DNA of 64,000 bases from Dehalococcoidia bacterium (GCA_022825265.1 JAJDXE010000002.1:1-64000), one strand, 5' to 3'; shown: positions 8,766 to 17,508, numbered from the stretch's first letter. The notes: generated by a model from the letters alone, not told the origin. Numbers and translations: made by a program.

Positions 8766-9674
8766 TCAGGGCCCCGTCGCATCTCCGCCGGCGGTTGACG
8801 CCGCGCGGCCGTGCCGGCCCAATGTGCGATCAAACAGGGGGACGCTCAGGCGGTCGCCCCAGCGGCGGGAGTGCAGCAGCCTTGTCAACTCGACCTCTAG
8901 TTCCGTCGCCGTCAAGGGAGACATCAATGCTCCTCCAGCCGCCAGAGAGATCACACCCGTCTCTTCCGAGACGACAACCGCGACCGCGTCCGTCTCCTCG
9001 CACACGGTCAGCGCGGCACGATGCCGGGTGCCGAGGTGGGCGCCAGGCAGTCCATTGGACTGTCGCGGGATACTGAATTCGCCGGCAGGCGTCGGAATGA
9101 TCACCGCGGCAGCCACGATTTCTGATGGACGGAGCAAGACGGCGCCATCGTGCAAGGGAGATCCGCGCCAGAAAATGCTCTCCAACAGTTCTAGGGTTGG
9201 CTCTGCGCCCAGCCGTACTCCTGAGTCGGCCAGCTCTTCCAGTCCCGTGTCCCGCTCGAACACGAACAAACCACCGACCCGCTCCTGCGACATGCGGTGA
9301 ACGACCGCGGCCGTCATCGGAATCAGTGCTCGGTACGGCTGCCGTCTGCTACCCCAGTGCTTGAGTCCACCGGCACGTCCAACGTGCTCGAATGCTCGGC
9401 GAAACTCGGGCTGGAAGACCAGCAACACGACAATCAAGAGCACGGCCAGGGCGTTTTCGACAATCCAGTCAAGGACGATCGAGTCGATCAGCCGCCCGAT
9501 GATCAAGATGGCGAGCACGACCAGGACCATGCCGCGGATGACGGACATCGCCGTCGTGCCTCGCAGCAGACGCAGACCTGCGTAGAACACCACCGTAATC
9601 ACGGTGACTTCGAGCGCATTCGTCCAGCTAAAGTCGCCAAACGTGACCTGAATGTCGTTGATCAGGTCGCCCAC
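8766..9674 (-). CDS. cdaA: Diadenylate cyclase CdaA
   Basis: About 302 residues. Three N-terminal hydrophobic helices precede a DisA_N-type cyclase domain that condenses two ATP into c-di-AMP. Catalytic motifs are LHDGAVLL (DGA near 176-178), GTRHRAA (RHR near 217-219) and SEETG (near 236-240). The GTG at 9674 with GAGG eight bases upstream is preferred; the frame opens at a TTG at 9728. The membrane part and the adjacent ybbR gene identify the CdaA class rather than DisA. c-di-AMP commonly controls potassium and osmolyte transport, but no receptor gene is visible nearby. Confidence 0.93.
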   Translation of the reverse strand: MGDLINDIQVTFGDFSWTNALEVTVITVVFYAGLRLLRGTTAMSVIRGMVLVVLAILIIGRLIDSIVLDWIVENALAVLLIVVLLVFQPEFRRAFEHVGRAGGLKHWGSRRQPYRALIPMTAAVVHRMSQERVGGLFVFERDTGLEELADSGVRLGAEPTLELLESIFWRGSPLHDGAVLLRPSEIVAAAVIIPTPAGEFSIPRQSNGLPGAHLGTRHRAALTVCEETDAVAVVVSEETGVISLAAGGALMSPLTATELEVELTRLLHSRRWGDRLSVPLFDRTLGRHGRAASTAGGDATGP

Positions 9675-9758
9675 GACATTCGCCTCGGCTCTCTGGTCTG
9701 TCGCCAGTCGTGACGCTCGCGCAGGCAATGCTACGCGAACGAGCGCCTGCTCAGGCGA

Positions 9759-10670
9759 CTACTCAAACATCCAGGCTAAGAGCGCCTGTTGCGCGTGCAA
9801 GCGGTTTTCGGCCTGATCCAGTACCACCGATTGCGGCCCGTCGAGCACATCGTCGGTGATTTCTTCTCCGCGATGAGCCGGCAAGCAGTGCATCACGCTC
9901 GCTCCGGGGGATGCACTGCCAACCAACCTGGCATCAACCTGGTAGCCGGTAAACGCTTCGAGGCGCCTCTTGGCTTCGAGTTCTTGCCCCATTGAGGTCC
10001 ATGTGTCGGTGTAGACCACATCTGCGCCATGGACGGCTTCGACCGGGTCGGACATGGTGGACACTGAGCCTCCAGACATATCGGCTCGCCTAGAAGCTGC
10101 AGCGACGCTTTCGGCGTCAAGTTCGTAGCCCAGCGGCGATGCGATTCGCACGTGCATCCCCTCGCCGGCTGCGGCTACGGCCAGCGAGCGGGCGACATTG
10201 TTGCCGTCGCCGACGTAGGTCACGGTGCGACCGGACGTGCCTCCGTGCTCGCGAATGGTCAAGACATCGGCTAGCGCCTGGCAGGGATGCTCCCAGTCAC
10301 TGAGTGCATTGACGACCGGCACGCCGGAGGAGGCTGCCAATCGATCGAGATTGTTCTGGTCAAAGGTCCGGCAGATGATCAGGTCGCAAAAGCGGCCCGC
10401 GACTCCGCCGACATCCTCCGGCGATTCCCGCTCGCCCAAACCGACTTCCGGCGGCGACAGGTATAGCGCTCGACCTCCCAGGTTGGTCACTGCCAGTTCG
10501 AACGAGACTCTTGTCCGCAGCGACGGCTTCTGAAAGATGAGTAGCGCCGTCTTTCCGGCCAATTGTGCGCCTTCACGACGGCCCTGACGCTTCGAGTCCT
10601 GCGCGCGATCCAGCACGTCACCAATCTCATCCGCGGACAGGTCTCCAACCGTCAACACCGAGCGATTCAT
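9759..10670 (-). CDS. argF: Ornithine carbamoyltransferase
   Basis: A 303-residue cytoplasmic enzyme that makes citrulline from ornithine and carbamoyl phosphate in arginine synthesis. It shows the carbamoyl-phosphate motif KPSLRTR (residues 48-54), [11 protein letters not shown] (HPCQ near 128-131) and the ornithine-loop [13 protein letters not shown]. The ATG at 10670 follows AGGAAGAGC; the open frame runs 8 codons further but without a site. No other arg genes are in the window, so it stands alone upstream of the cdaA operon, separated by 84 bp. The HCLP motif separates it from aspartate carbamoyltransferase. Confidence 0.92.
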   Translation of the reverse strand: MNRSVLTVGDLSADEIGDVLDRAQDSKRQGRREGAQLAGKTALLIFQKPSLRTRVSFELAVTNLGGRALYLSPPEVGLGERESPEDVGGVAGRFCDLIICRTFDQNNLDRLAASSGVPVVNALSDWEHPCQALADVLTIREHGGTSGRTVTYVGDGNNVARSLAVAAAGEGMHVRIASPLGYELDAESVAAASRRADMSGGSVSTMSDPVEAVHGADVVYTDTWTSMGQELEAKRRLEAFTGYQVDARLVGSASPGASVMHCLPAHRGEEITDDVLDGPQSVVLDQAENRLHAQQALLAWMFE

Positions 10671-10783
10671 GCTCTTCCTACCTCTCGGTTCCAACTGTAC
10701 CTAGAGCCGATTTCACGTTGCCTCCCCGATTTCGTCTAATGTCTTAGCGTTCTCGCCAGATCGCTGGAGTTGAAGGATTTGAA

Positions 10784-11212
10784 GTGTCGTTCTGGACAGA
10801 AGTCCTTCCTCCGAAGCAGCCTGGAAGGGCAACGCTCAGCCCGCGTCGTCGAGTCTGGCGGCTGGTACTCGGTTCAGCAGTCTGGTGGCCTGCGGTCGCG
10901 GCGTTGATTCTGGTCGTGGCGGGCTTGGTTGTGGTCGCCGGCCAAGGGTCCAGCGCCAAACCTGCTCCGATCATTCGCGACGGTGCTGCGCCGACCGCTT
11001 ACCGCGACGGTCTGATCGATCTCAACACAGCTACACATGCCGAACTGGAAACTCTGCCGGGGATCGGCGCCTCCCGAGCGGAGGCGATTGTGCAGCTCAG
11101 AGCTCAGCAACCGTTTAGTTCTCTGGCCGACCTCGTCGATCGAGGCATTCTCAGCCCGGCGCAATTGTTGGATATTGCAGAACTGGCAGCGGTTTATGTC
11201 CCTGACAGGTAG
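10784..11212 (+). CDS. comEA: ComEA-like helix-hairpin-helix DNA-binding protein
   Basis: A 142-residue protein with a basic N-terminus, one membrane helix at about residues 31-52 (WPAVAALILVVAGLVVVAG) and a C-terminal helix-hairpin-helix region beginning IDLNTATHAELETLPGIG. This is the ComEA design: a membrane-anchored receptor that binds incoming double-stranded DNA outside the membrane. It starts at a GTG preceded by AAGGA. The comEC gene begins 17 bp inside it, so translation is coupled. It is divergent from argF with a gap of about 110 bp. It suggests natural transformation ability, though pili and other com genes are not seen here. Confidence 0.88.
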   Translation: MSFWTEVLPPKQPGRATLSPRRRVWRLVLGSAVWWPAVAALILVVAGLVVVAGQGSSAKPAPIIRDGAAPTAYRDGLIDLNTATHAELETLPGIGASRAEAIVQLRAQQPFSSLADLVDRGILSPAQLLDIAELAAVYVPDR

Positions 11213-13724
11213 CCAGGTGGACCGCTTGCTCCGAGGGCGCAAAGTCCCGTATCAGCCTCCGCTGTTGCATTGGGCGCTGGCCTTTACGACTGGTACCGCG
11301 TTGGCGCTGACGGAGGCCGAACCCTGGACCGTCGCGATTGCCGCAGCGTTGGTGAGCCTGTTCGCGATATCTTCTGCCGCCCGGATCGACTCGCTCTCCA
11401 AGCGGCGACGGATCAATCTGGCGCTGCTGCTGTTGACTCCGGCGCTGATCGGAGTGGGCTACTGGCGCGCGGAGGAGACGAAGCTCCAGCCGGCGAGTGT
11501 TGCCTGGGCGGATGTCGGTGACCAAGTCGTCCGACTGGACGGCGTGGTAGCGGACGACCCTCAACTTCGCGGCAGTGGGACTCGCTTACTGCTTGATGCC
11601 GAATCTGTTGCGATTGCCGGAGAGCGGATCTCGATTGACGCGCGGGTCCAGCTCCATGTTCCAGACGCGCTCGCGATTGAGTACGGGGATCGCATTGCCG
11701 TCGAGGCCGTCCTGGCGCCGACGTCGCAGGGCGAGGATGAGTACCTCCAGTGGCTTGCCAACCGACGCATTGCCGCCAGCGCGCTGGCGCGATCGGGCAG
11801 CGTCCGTTTGTTTGGCCGCGCGGAGCTTCCCTGGTGGCAATCGCTGGCTTCGAACGCACGCCGGGAGCTGAATCGGAGCCTGCGAGTCTCCCTGCCTCCA
11901 CCTCTCTCCGGCGTCGCGCAGGGCATGATCACGGGTCGTCGCGACGCTATCGATCCTGAGCTGCGTTCCGACCTGAACGACACCTCGCTGTCGCATCTGA
12001 TCGTCATCTCTGGCAGCAATCTCACATTGCTGACGACGATTGTGATGGCGTCTTCGGCCTGGCTGCTGGGACGACGACCGGCTGCGTTGCTCGCCATCGC
12101 GGCGGCGCTCGCTTATGGAACCTTGATCGGGCCCGATCCGCCGGTGCAGCGGGCGATGTGGATGGCAATCGTCTTTGCTGCCGCTCACTTGTTGGGTCGC
12201 GGTTCTTCGGCGCTGTATGCCGTCCTCACGACTGTGGCGCTGATGGTGGCGCTGGAGCCGCACATCTTGCTCGACCTGTCGTTCCAGCTCACGGTGGCGG
12301 GCACGTTGGGGATCATCGTGTTGATGCCATCGGTTTCGCAGGATTTCCTGAGCGGGCAGAGCGGCATTGCTGGTTCGATCCGCGACGTGGCGCTGGTCAC
12401 GCTGGTCGCCACACTGGCGACGATGCCGTTGATCGTTTTGCACTTCGAGCGGGCGGCGTTGATTGGGATTCCCGCCAACCTGCTGGTTACGCCGCTGTTT
12501 ACGTGGACCTTGCTCGGTTCGGCGTCGACCGCACTGGTTGGCCTGCTGTCCGAATCGCTGGCGTCGACGCTTGCCTGGGGATTGGCCTGGTTGCCGCTGC
12601 GCTGGCTGGTGCTGGTTGCTGAGGAAGGGGCTCGATTGCCAGGGGCGGGCACTACGATTCAGGGCTTCGGCCATCTGCATCTCGTCGTGGTTTACGGCGC
12701 GATCCTGGCCGCGTCGTTGCGGCCTCATCGGGAGCGAGTTGATCGGTGGAATCGGGCTTCGCGCACTGCTGAGTCGGCGCCGGCAACCAACGTGCTGCGT
12801 CGGGTGGGATTGGAGGCCATTCCTGATTTGCGGGCGCAGATTAGTCCGGCGCTGGTCAGCGGTGCGGCGTCGGCGGTCGCTGCTGTGCTCTGGCTTTCGG
12901 CCTGTAGCGCTCCAGAGGACGAGCTGGAGGTCCATTTCATCGACGTGGGTCAGGGTGATTCGGCGCTAATCGTGACGCCGGACGAGCGGACGATCCTGAT
13001 TGATACTGGTGAGCGTTCGGATGCTGTCCTGGCGGCGTTGCGGAGGCACATGCCCGACGGGGCGCGGCGAATCGACTTTGTGGTGATTACTCACCCTCAG
13101 TCGGATCATGGCGAAGCTCTGTGGGCCGTTCTCGACCGCTATGACGTGGGGCAGGTGTTGCTGAGCGCTTATGCCGACTCGACGTCGTTTGGCCGACGGC
13201 TGATCGAGCTGCTTGAGCGGACGGAGACCCCCACGATTGAAGCGAGACCGGGGCAGCAGATCGTGTTTGAGGGCGCCACGGATCTGAGCCTTGATGTGCT
13301 CTGGCCGCCGGCGCGAGGGCTTGCGGAGGGTTATCGGACTGATCCGAACTCGACTTCGATTGTGCTTCGCGTCCAGTATGGGGAGGCTGCGTTCATGTTC
13401 ACCGGGGACATCAACGTCAAGCAGGAGTTGGACCTGGTTCGCAATCCTTGTCCGGCGTCGTCTGAGCCATGCGAGCTGCGCGCGGACGTGCTCAAAGTGG
13501 CGCACCAGGGCAGTCGATTCTCTTCTTCGACGCTTTTCCTGGAGTCGGTGCGGCCCACTCTGGCGGTTGTCAGCGCGGGAGCGGGCAACCCTCATGGGCA
13601 TCCGCACGATGAGGTGCTGGCCTCTCTGGCGAGCGTTGGCGCGACGTCCTTGTTGACATCGGAGCACGGCGACATCTCCATTGCGACTAATGGTCGTTCG
13701 ATCAGTCTCACGACGGAACGTTGA
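11196..13724 (+). CDS. comEC: ComEC/Rec2 DNA uptake channel with metallo-beta-lactamase domain
   Basis: An 842-residue polytopic membrane protein. After two N-terminal helices there is a soluble OB-like domain, then the Competence domain (SHLIVISGSNLTLL and many hydrophobic helices), then a C-terminal beta-lactamase-like domain with VHFIDVGQGDSALIV, ITHPQSDHGE and LKVAHQGSRFSSS. ComEC carries single-stranded DNA across the membrane, and its lactamase-like domain is thought to degrade the non-transported strand. The ATG at 11196 overlaps comEA; upstream codons in this frame are comEA shadow. The full domain set and normal length suggest an intact gene. Confidence 0.92.
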   Translation: MSLTGSQVDRLLRGRKVPYQPPLLHWALAFTTGTALALTEAEPWTVAIAAALVSLFAISSAARIDSLSKRRRINLALLLLTPALIGVGYWRAEETKLQPASVAWADVGDQVVRLDGVVADDPQLRGSGTRLLLDAESVAIAGERISIDARVQLHVPDALAIEYGDRIAVEAVLAPTSQGEDEYLQWLANRRIAASALARSGSVRLFGRAELPWWQSLASNARRELNRSLRVSLPPPLSGVAQGMITGRRDAIDPELRSDLNDTSLSHLIVISGSNLTLLTTIVMASSAWLLGRRPAALLAIAAALAYGTLIGPDPPVQRAMWMAIVFAAAHLLGRGSSALYAVLTTVALMVALEPHILLDLSFQLTVAGTLGIIVLMPSVSQDFLSGQSGIAGSIRDVALVTLVATLATMPLIVLHFERAALIGIPANLLVTPLFTWTLLGSASTALVGLLSESLASTLAWGLAWLPLRWLVLVAEEGARLPGAGTTIQGFGHLHLVVVYGAILAASLRPHRERVDRWNRASRTAESAPATNVLRRVGLEAIPDLRAQISPALVSGAASAVAAVLWLSACSAPEDELEVHFIDVGQGDSALIVTPDERTILIDTGERSDAVLAALRRHMPDGARRIDFVVITHPQSDHGEALWAVLDRYDVGQVLLSAYADSTSFGRRLIELLERTETPTIEARPGQQIVFEGATDLSLDVLWPPARGLAEGYRTDPNSTSIVLRVQYGEAAFMFTGDINVKQELDLVRNPCPASSEPCELRADVLKVAHQGSRFSSSTLFLESVRPTLAVVSAGAGNPHGHPHDEVLASLASVGATSLLTSEHGDISIATNGRSISLTTER

Positions 13725-13784
13725 ATCTTCGATATCGTCGCAGCACGTGCCGCCGTGCCCAATGTCTTTGGCGCGGCGCCGCGC

Positions 13785-13871
13785 GCCGGGATGGCGGAAT
13801 TGGCAGACGCGGCGGACTTAAAATCCGCTGGCCTATTGGCCGTGTGGGTTCGAGCCCCTCTCCCGGTACCA
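13785..13871 (+). tRNA. tRNA-Leu (TAA anticodon)
   Basis: An 87-nt class II tRNA. Acceptor GCCGGGA pairs with TCCCGGT, with an encoded ACCA end. The anticodon stem GCGGA/TCCGC encloses CTTAAAA, giving anticodon TAA at 13819-13821. A long variable arm (GGCC TATT GGCC) and the T loop TTCGAGC are present. It lies alone between comEC and the alcohol dehydrogenase gene. Confidence 0.97.
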
Positions 13872-13952
13872 CTTCCCACTCAGGCAACGCGAAGCCCTAG
13901 ACTGCGCAGCGCAACGGCGCAGAGGTGCGCCGTGCCCAGAAAGGATGTCTCG

Positions 13953-15038
13953 ATGAAAGCCGCTGTCTTCCACGGCCCGAACCAGGATTTGACGATCGAA
14001 GACGTTGACGTTTCCAAGCCCGGCCCGCGCGAGGTGCTGGTCAAGACGGCCGCATCGGGCGTCTGCCACTCCGACCTTCACTTCGTCGAGGGGCTGTACC
14101 CCTTCCAAGCGCCCGGCATTCTCGGCCACGAGGCCGCCGGTGTTGTCGAGGAAGTTGGCGAGCTGGTCCAACAGTTCAAGGCCGGCGACCACGTGATCAT
14201 GTGTCTGTCGGTGTTCTGCGGCAACTGCTCTTACTGCCTAAGCGGCCGACCGAACCTCTGCCGCAGCCCTGAGACCCAGCGGCGACCGGACGAGGACCCG
14301 CGCCTGTCCTGGAACGGCAACCCGGTTGCTCAGTTCGCCAACCTGTCCACCTACGCGGAGTTCACGCTGGTTCACGAGAACGCTCTGGTCTACGTCGACG
14401 ACGAGATGCCGCTCGAACAGGCCGCGCTGATCGGTTGCGGCGTGATGACCGGCGCCGGGGCGGCGCTGAACACGGCCAAGGTGCATCACGGCAGCACGGT
14501 TGCCGTCTTCGGCGCGGGCGGTGTTGGCCTCTCGGCGATCCAGGGCGCTCGGATCGCCGGCGCGAAGCAAATCATCGCGGTGGACCTGCACGAGCACAAG
14601 CTGGCGCTGGCTCGGGAGCTTGGCGCGACGCATTCCGTGGACGCGTCGACCGGCGACCCGGTTGCGCAGATCAGGGACATGACCGAGGGCGAGGGCGTCG
14701 ACTTCTCGTTCGAGGCGATCGGCCTGAAGTCGGTCGCCGAGCAGTGCTTCGACGCGATCAAGCGGGGCGGCGTGGCCACGATCATCGGCATGGTCCCGCT
14801 GGGTCAGAAGCTGGAGATCCCTGCGCACGAGCTGCTCTCGGAGAAGGTGCTGCAGGGCTCGAGCATGGGCAGCAACCGCTTCCGCACCGACATGCCCAAC
14901 CTGGTCGAGTACTACCGCCAGGGCCGGCTGATGCTCGACGAGATGGTCTCCATCACCGCGCCGCTCGAGGACATCAACGAGGCCTTCCGCGCGATGAAGG
15001 CCGGCGAGGTCGCGCGCACGGTGCTGACCAGCTTCTAA
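13953..15038 (+). CDS. Zinc-dependent alcohol dehydrogenase (class III-like)
   Basis: A 361-residue MDR-family dehydrogenase that oxidises an alcohol using NAD. Catalytic zinc ligands are Cys38, His59 with Glu60 (GHEAAGVVEEVG) and Cys162; the structural zinc site is C-G-N-C-S-Y-C plus the Cys in NLC (residues 89-103). The Rossmann loop is GAGGVG (187-192) with VDLHEHK downstream, an acidic residue favouring NAD. The ATG at 13953 follows AAGGA at 8 nt. The glutathione-FDH hallmarks are incomplete, so the substrate is open. A palindromic repeat follows its stop. Confidence 0.87.
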   Translation: MKAAVFHGPNQDLTIEDVDVSKPGPREVLVKTAASGVCHSDLHFVEGLYPFQAPGILGHEAAGVVEEVGELVQQFKAGDHVIMCLSVFCGNCSYCLSGRPNLCRSPETQRRPDEDPRLSWNGNPVAQFANLSTYAEFTLVHENALVYVDDEMPLEQAALIGCGVMTGAGAALNTAKVHHGSTVAVFGAGGVGLSAIQGARIAGAKQIIAVDLHEHKLALARELGATHSVDASTGDPVAQIRDMTEGEGVDFSFEAIGLKSVAEQCFDAIKRGGVATIIGMVPLGQKLEIPAHELLSEKVLQGSSMGSNRFRTDMPNLVEYYRQGRLMLDEMVSITAPLEDINEAFRAMKAGEVARTVLTSF

Positions 15039-15068
15039 TCTCTGTTTGCCAATAGAGACCTGCGTGTC

Positions 15069-15100
15069 TTCCCCTTCCCCCATATGGGGGAGGGGGAGGG
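15069..15100. repeat. G/C-rich palindromic dispersed repeat, copy 3
   Basis: A short perfect palindrome CCCCCATATGGGGG with flanking CCTT/AGGG, 31 bp after the dehydrogenase stop and before the convergent helix-turn-helix gene. Its position suits a terminator for both. Confidence 0.6.
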
Positions 15101-15125
15101 CGTGCGGGATTGCGGTTGTGTCGGG

Positions 15126-16040
15126 TCAGGTGAAGCGCTCCGGCCAGGGGTTGGGCGTGGGCATGTTGATGATTGTGGCGTTGCGTGGGAGGTATCCGAG
15201 AGGTTTGTCCCGAGTGACGGGCTGTTGAGGTACGAGGCGGAGTGGTGGGGCGGCGTTCGGGGGTGAATTCTGGGGCTTTTGCTCTGATTCAGCGTCGGAC
15301 ACGGGGAATTCGTCGTCGAGGTGTTCAGGTTTGTCCAGGTTTGTCTGGATTTGGCCAGATCCTGGGTGTGTATGGCCGCGTGGCGGCGGGTTGGGCTGGG
15401 CGAGTTCAGGTTCGGACAGGTCGGATTCGGGCAGGTCGGGTTCGGACAGTTCTGAGTCGTTGCGTTCAACGAGGGAGAGGGGCCGTCTCTCGTCCCTCCG
15501 GTCTTGCAACGGAGGGATGACCGGCAGCGGGTTGTCGCCTTCGTAGCGTTCCGGGTAACAGGCGGGACATTCGGGCGTGCACAGACCGACTTCGGGCCCA
15601 GCAACGTAGGCCACGTGTCCGCGCTCATCGGCCAGCCAATGCCGACTGCGAGCGAGAGCGATGGCCTCGGCGTTGCGGGCGGTTTCGATCTTTTCCTGCT
15701 CTTGTTCCTCGTGTTCCTGAATCTGGGGCATATTGATGAGCAGGAGTCGGAGTTCGCGCGCGCTGGCGACGGTCTGCCTGTGTTGGTCGGGGTCGGCCTG
15801 CGGGCTGGTGAGCAGGTGGACCTGATCGAGCAGTTGGTTGGAAGCGACGACACGGGTGATGTGAGCGCGGTGAATCTCGCGGTCGCGGAGATAGGCGGAG
15901 ACCGTGGAGGGCGCGCATTTCATCTTGGCGGCGATCTGTCGGCGGGAGAGGCCCTGGCACTCGAGGTGGTTGGCCTGGAGGATGCGCAGGCATCGGGCCG
16001 GCGTGGGCGGCGGTGATGGTTTTGACAATGGTTTGGACAT
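15126..16040 (-). CDS. Helix-turn-helix protein with repeat-derived C-terminal region
   Basis: A 304-residue protein. Residues about 15-55 form a helix-turn-helix (LQANHLECQGLSRRQIAAKMKCAPSTVSAYL read in two stretches), like resolvase/TrfB-type DNA-binding units. A charged helical middle section follows (EHEEQEQEKIETARNAEA), then a possible metal site CTPECPACYPE. The C-terminal third is low complexity: a DNA 15-mer repeated in tandem encodes ELSEPDLPESDLSEPELAQP, and a copy of a dispersed 10-bp repeat encodes GQIQTNLDKPEHL. The ATG at 16040 has AGGAG at 7 nt. Its role is unknown; it could be a regulator or the relic of a mobile element. Confidence 0.65.
   Translation of the reverse strand: MSKPLSKPSPPPTPARCLRILQANHLECQGLSRRQIAAKMKCAPSTVSAYLRDREIHRAHITRVVASNQLLDQVHLLTSPQADPDQHRQTVASARELRLLLINMPQIQEHEEQEQEKIETARNAEAIALARSRHWLADERGHVAYVAGPEVGLCTPECPACYPERYEGDNPLPVIPPLQDRRDERRPLSLVERNDSELSEPDLPESDLSEPELAQPNPPPRGHTHPGSGQIQTNLDKPEHLDDEFPVSDAESEQKPQNSPPNAAPPLRLVPQQPVTRDKPLGYLPRNATIINMPTPNPWPERFT
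15321..15366 (-). repeat. Dispersed 10-bp-unit repeat, copy A (inside a coding region)
   Basis: Minus-strand units AAATCCAG-ACAAACCTGG-ACAAACCTGAACACCT. The 18-base string GGACAAACCTGAACACCT is also present at 47.65 kb, and a close match occurs at 63.43 kb. Here the array is translated within the helix-turn-helix gene. Confidence 0.75.
15405..15465. repeat. Tandem 15-bp coding repeat
   Basis: Imperfect units TTCGGACAGGTCGGA / TTCGGGCAGGTCGGG / TTCGGACAG, encoding SEPDLPE-type residues on the minus strand. They add a short acidic, proline-containing repeat to the protein. Confidence 0.65.
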
Positions 16041-16077
16041 AGCGAGACTCCTGTGCCGTAGATGTACGTTTGTTCTA

Positions 16078-16106
16078 ATAGTGGCTACTTCGCACATAGA
16101 TGTCAA
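16078..16106 (-). promoter_or_regulatory. Candidate sigma-70 promoter of the helix-turn-helix gene
   Basis: On the minus strand a perfect -35 box TTGACA (16106-16101) is followed 17 bp later by a weak -10, CACTAT (16083-16078), about 40 bp before the ATG at 16040. Confidence 0.45.
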
Positions 16107-16237
16107 GTGAGGTTTGCGGTTGTCGATTGGTTCTGTGTCGGGGGCTACGTCCCTTCAGCAAGGCATGGGCTGGCTGGGCTGGGACATCAAGGGGATGACG
16201 GACGAGGATCTTTTGCTGGCCGTTGCGCAGCGCTACG

Positions 16238-16290
16238 TTCACCCCCCTTCTCCCGCTTCGCGGGAGCTTCCCCCCAAGGGGGAAGCGAGA
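16238..16290. repeat. G/C-rich palindromic dispersed repeat, copy 4
   Basis: Two stacked hairpins, CTCCCGCTTCGCGGGAG and CTTCCCCCCAAGGGGGAAG, about 30 bp upstream of tRNA-Ser. The rest of the gap from the helix-turn-helix gene to the tRNA (16041-16317) shows only the candidate promoter and this element. Confidence 0.65.
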
Positions 16291-16317
16291 ATCTGGTCGC
16301 TGTAAGCTCATGCTTGC

Positions 16318-16407
16318 GGAGGGGTGGCCGAGCGGACGAAGGCGGCGGTCTTGAAAACCGTTAGGCGTGCAAGCGTCTCGGGGGTTCGAATCCCTCCCCC
16401 TCCGCCA
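16318..16407 (+). tRNA. tRNA-Ser (TGA anticodon)
   Basis: A 90-nt class II tRNA. Acceptor GGAGGGG pairs with CCCCTCC, discriminator G and an encoded CCA. The anticodon loop CTTGAAA gives TGA at 16352-16354, decoding UCA. It has a long variable arm and a GTTCGAAT-type T loop. A convergent hypothetical gene ends 36 bp downstream. Confidence 0.97.
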
Positions 16408-16442
16408 GTGATCAGCTATCAGCTATCAGCGGTCGATCTGAC

Positions 16443-17051
16443 TCAGGTCTCGGTTCCGGCGATGGTGCGGGCGATCGTCAGGACGGCCTCGACCGTGGTT
16501 GGCTGGGGCAGGCCTGCGCCGGTGTGATGTGCGGCGACGCGGACTCTCGAGGCGGACGGGGCGACCTCGACCTGCAGGGTCTGGGGTTCGTTGAGGACCA
16601 CGTTGACCCAGCGGGCGACCCGGTCGCTGGCGGTGAGCAGGGTTGCGACTTCTGAGGCACCTGGGCCGGTGGCGTCGAACGGCCGCCAGGAGAATGATCC
16701 TCGATCCTCGGGCTGGGCCAGGATCGGGGTGGCCCAGGTCTTTGGCCAGTCGCCGGAGAGGACTGAGCGATCGAGCGTCACGTGGATTCCAGTGACGGTG
16801 ATCTTGCCCATGTGGCCGGCCGATTCGCCGCCGATTCGCGAGGCGACAACGTGACGCAGCGGCGCGGCGTCGGCGTCCAGTTGGATCACGGCCAGGGCCC
16901 GGGTTCCGCGCGGCAGGTGGAGTTCCTGGACGACTTTGTCGGCGTCGGCGGCTGCGCGTCCACTGACTCGGCGCTTGGCCAGCATGTCGATAACGGCATC
17001 GGTCGCTTCGGTATCGGGACCGCGGCGAAAGAGGCGCCTGAGAATGCTCAC
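16443..17051 (-). CDS. Hypothetical protein
   Basis: A 202-residue soluble protein with no recognised family. The N-terminus is basic (MSILRRLFRRGP); the rest alternates beta-like hydrophobic stretches (TRALAVIQLDADAAPLRHVV, GKITVTGIHVTLD) and ends with a possible helical segment. There is no signal peptide, membrane segment or cysteine cluster. It is divergent from the neighbouring 17104 gene with 52 bp between starts. The frame and normal codon pattern favour a real gene, and the function is unknown. Confidence 0.6.
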   Translation of the reverse strand: MSILRRLFRRGPDTEATDAVIDMLAKRRVSGRAAADADKVVQELHLPRGTRALAVIQLDADAAPLRHVVASRIGGESAGHMGKITVTGIHVTLDRSVLSGDWPKTWATPILAQPEDRGSFSWRPFDATGPGASEVATLLTASDRVARWVNVVLNEPQTLQVEVAPSASRVRVAAHHTGAGLPQPTTVEAVLTIARTIAGTET

Positions 17052-17103
17052 GTACCCTGCCTATCGTTTCCTCGACAAGGGTAGCCCGGCAAAGGAGTGG
17101 TTC

Positions 17104-17505
17104 ATGCTGGTTGTGATGCGTAGATTCTGGATTGAGCAGGGCTCGTTCGATGAGTTCGAGCGATTGAGCCGGGAGGAGATCTGGCCGGCGATCGAGGCTG
17201 CCGGCGCGCGAATCCTGGGCATGTTCCGGGCCGAGGAGCCGCATCCGAACGAGGAGGTGACGCAGCCCTGCGACATGGTGATCCTGCTGACGCAGTACAC
17301 GGACCGGAACCACTGGCTCGCGACTCGGGCTCGGCAGGACACGTGGCGAGGTCCGGAGGACGTTCAGGCGAAGCTGGCGCGGGGTGGTCGGGCCAGGCAC
17401 CAACTGACGCTGGCGACGCATCCGACATTTACCGAGCCGGTGCACGTGAAGATCGGGGGGCCGTTCTTTACGTGGAAGGAGGAGCCGATGGGGGATGTGG
17501 AGTAG
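17104..17505 (+). CDS. Small dimeric alpha/beta-barrel-like protein (NIPSNAP-like)
   Basis: A 133-residue protein whose pattern (VVMRRFWIEQGSFDEFERLSREEIWPAIEAAGARILGMF, then MVILLTQYTDRNHWL) resembles ferredoxin-like dimeric alpha/beta-barrel proteins such as NIPSNAP. The ATG at 17104 has AAAGGAG eight bases upstream. The last 32 codons (from 17410) lie in a 99-bp sequence repeated almost exactly at 18100-18198, beyond an HNH nuclease gene. Here the reading frame is complete through its own stop, so the upstream gene was left intact by whatever event produced the duplication. The biochemical role is unknown. Confidence 0.6.
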   Translation: MLVVMRRFWIEQGSFDEFERLSREEIWPAIEAAGARILGMFRAEEPHPNEEVTQPCDMVILLTQYTDRNHWLATRARQDTWRGPEDVQAKLARGGRARHQLTLATHPTFTEPVHVKIGGPFFTWKEEPMGDVE

Positions 17506-17508
17506 CGT
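17410..17508 (+). repeat. 99-bp direct repeat, left copy (gene 3' end)
   Basis: Matches 18100-18198 with three mismatches (A/G at 17427; AT/CG at 17495-17496). It begins CTGGCGACGCATCCGAC and ends just past the stop codon at GAGTAGCGT. The two copies start 690 bp apart and enclose the HNH gene. Confidence 0.95.

Noticed and set aside
15321..15366. CRISPR array
   Set aside because: Units are about 10 bp with no unique spacers, so the arrays at 15.3, 47.6, 50.1 and 63.4 kb are short-period repeats.
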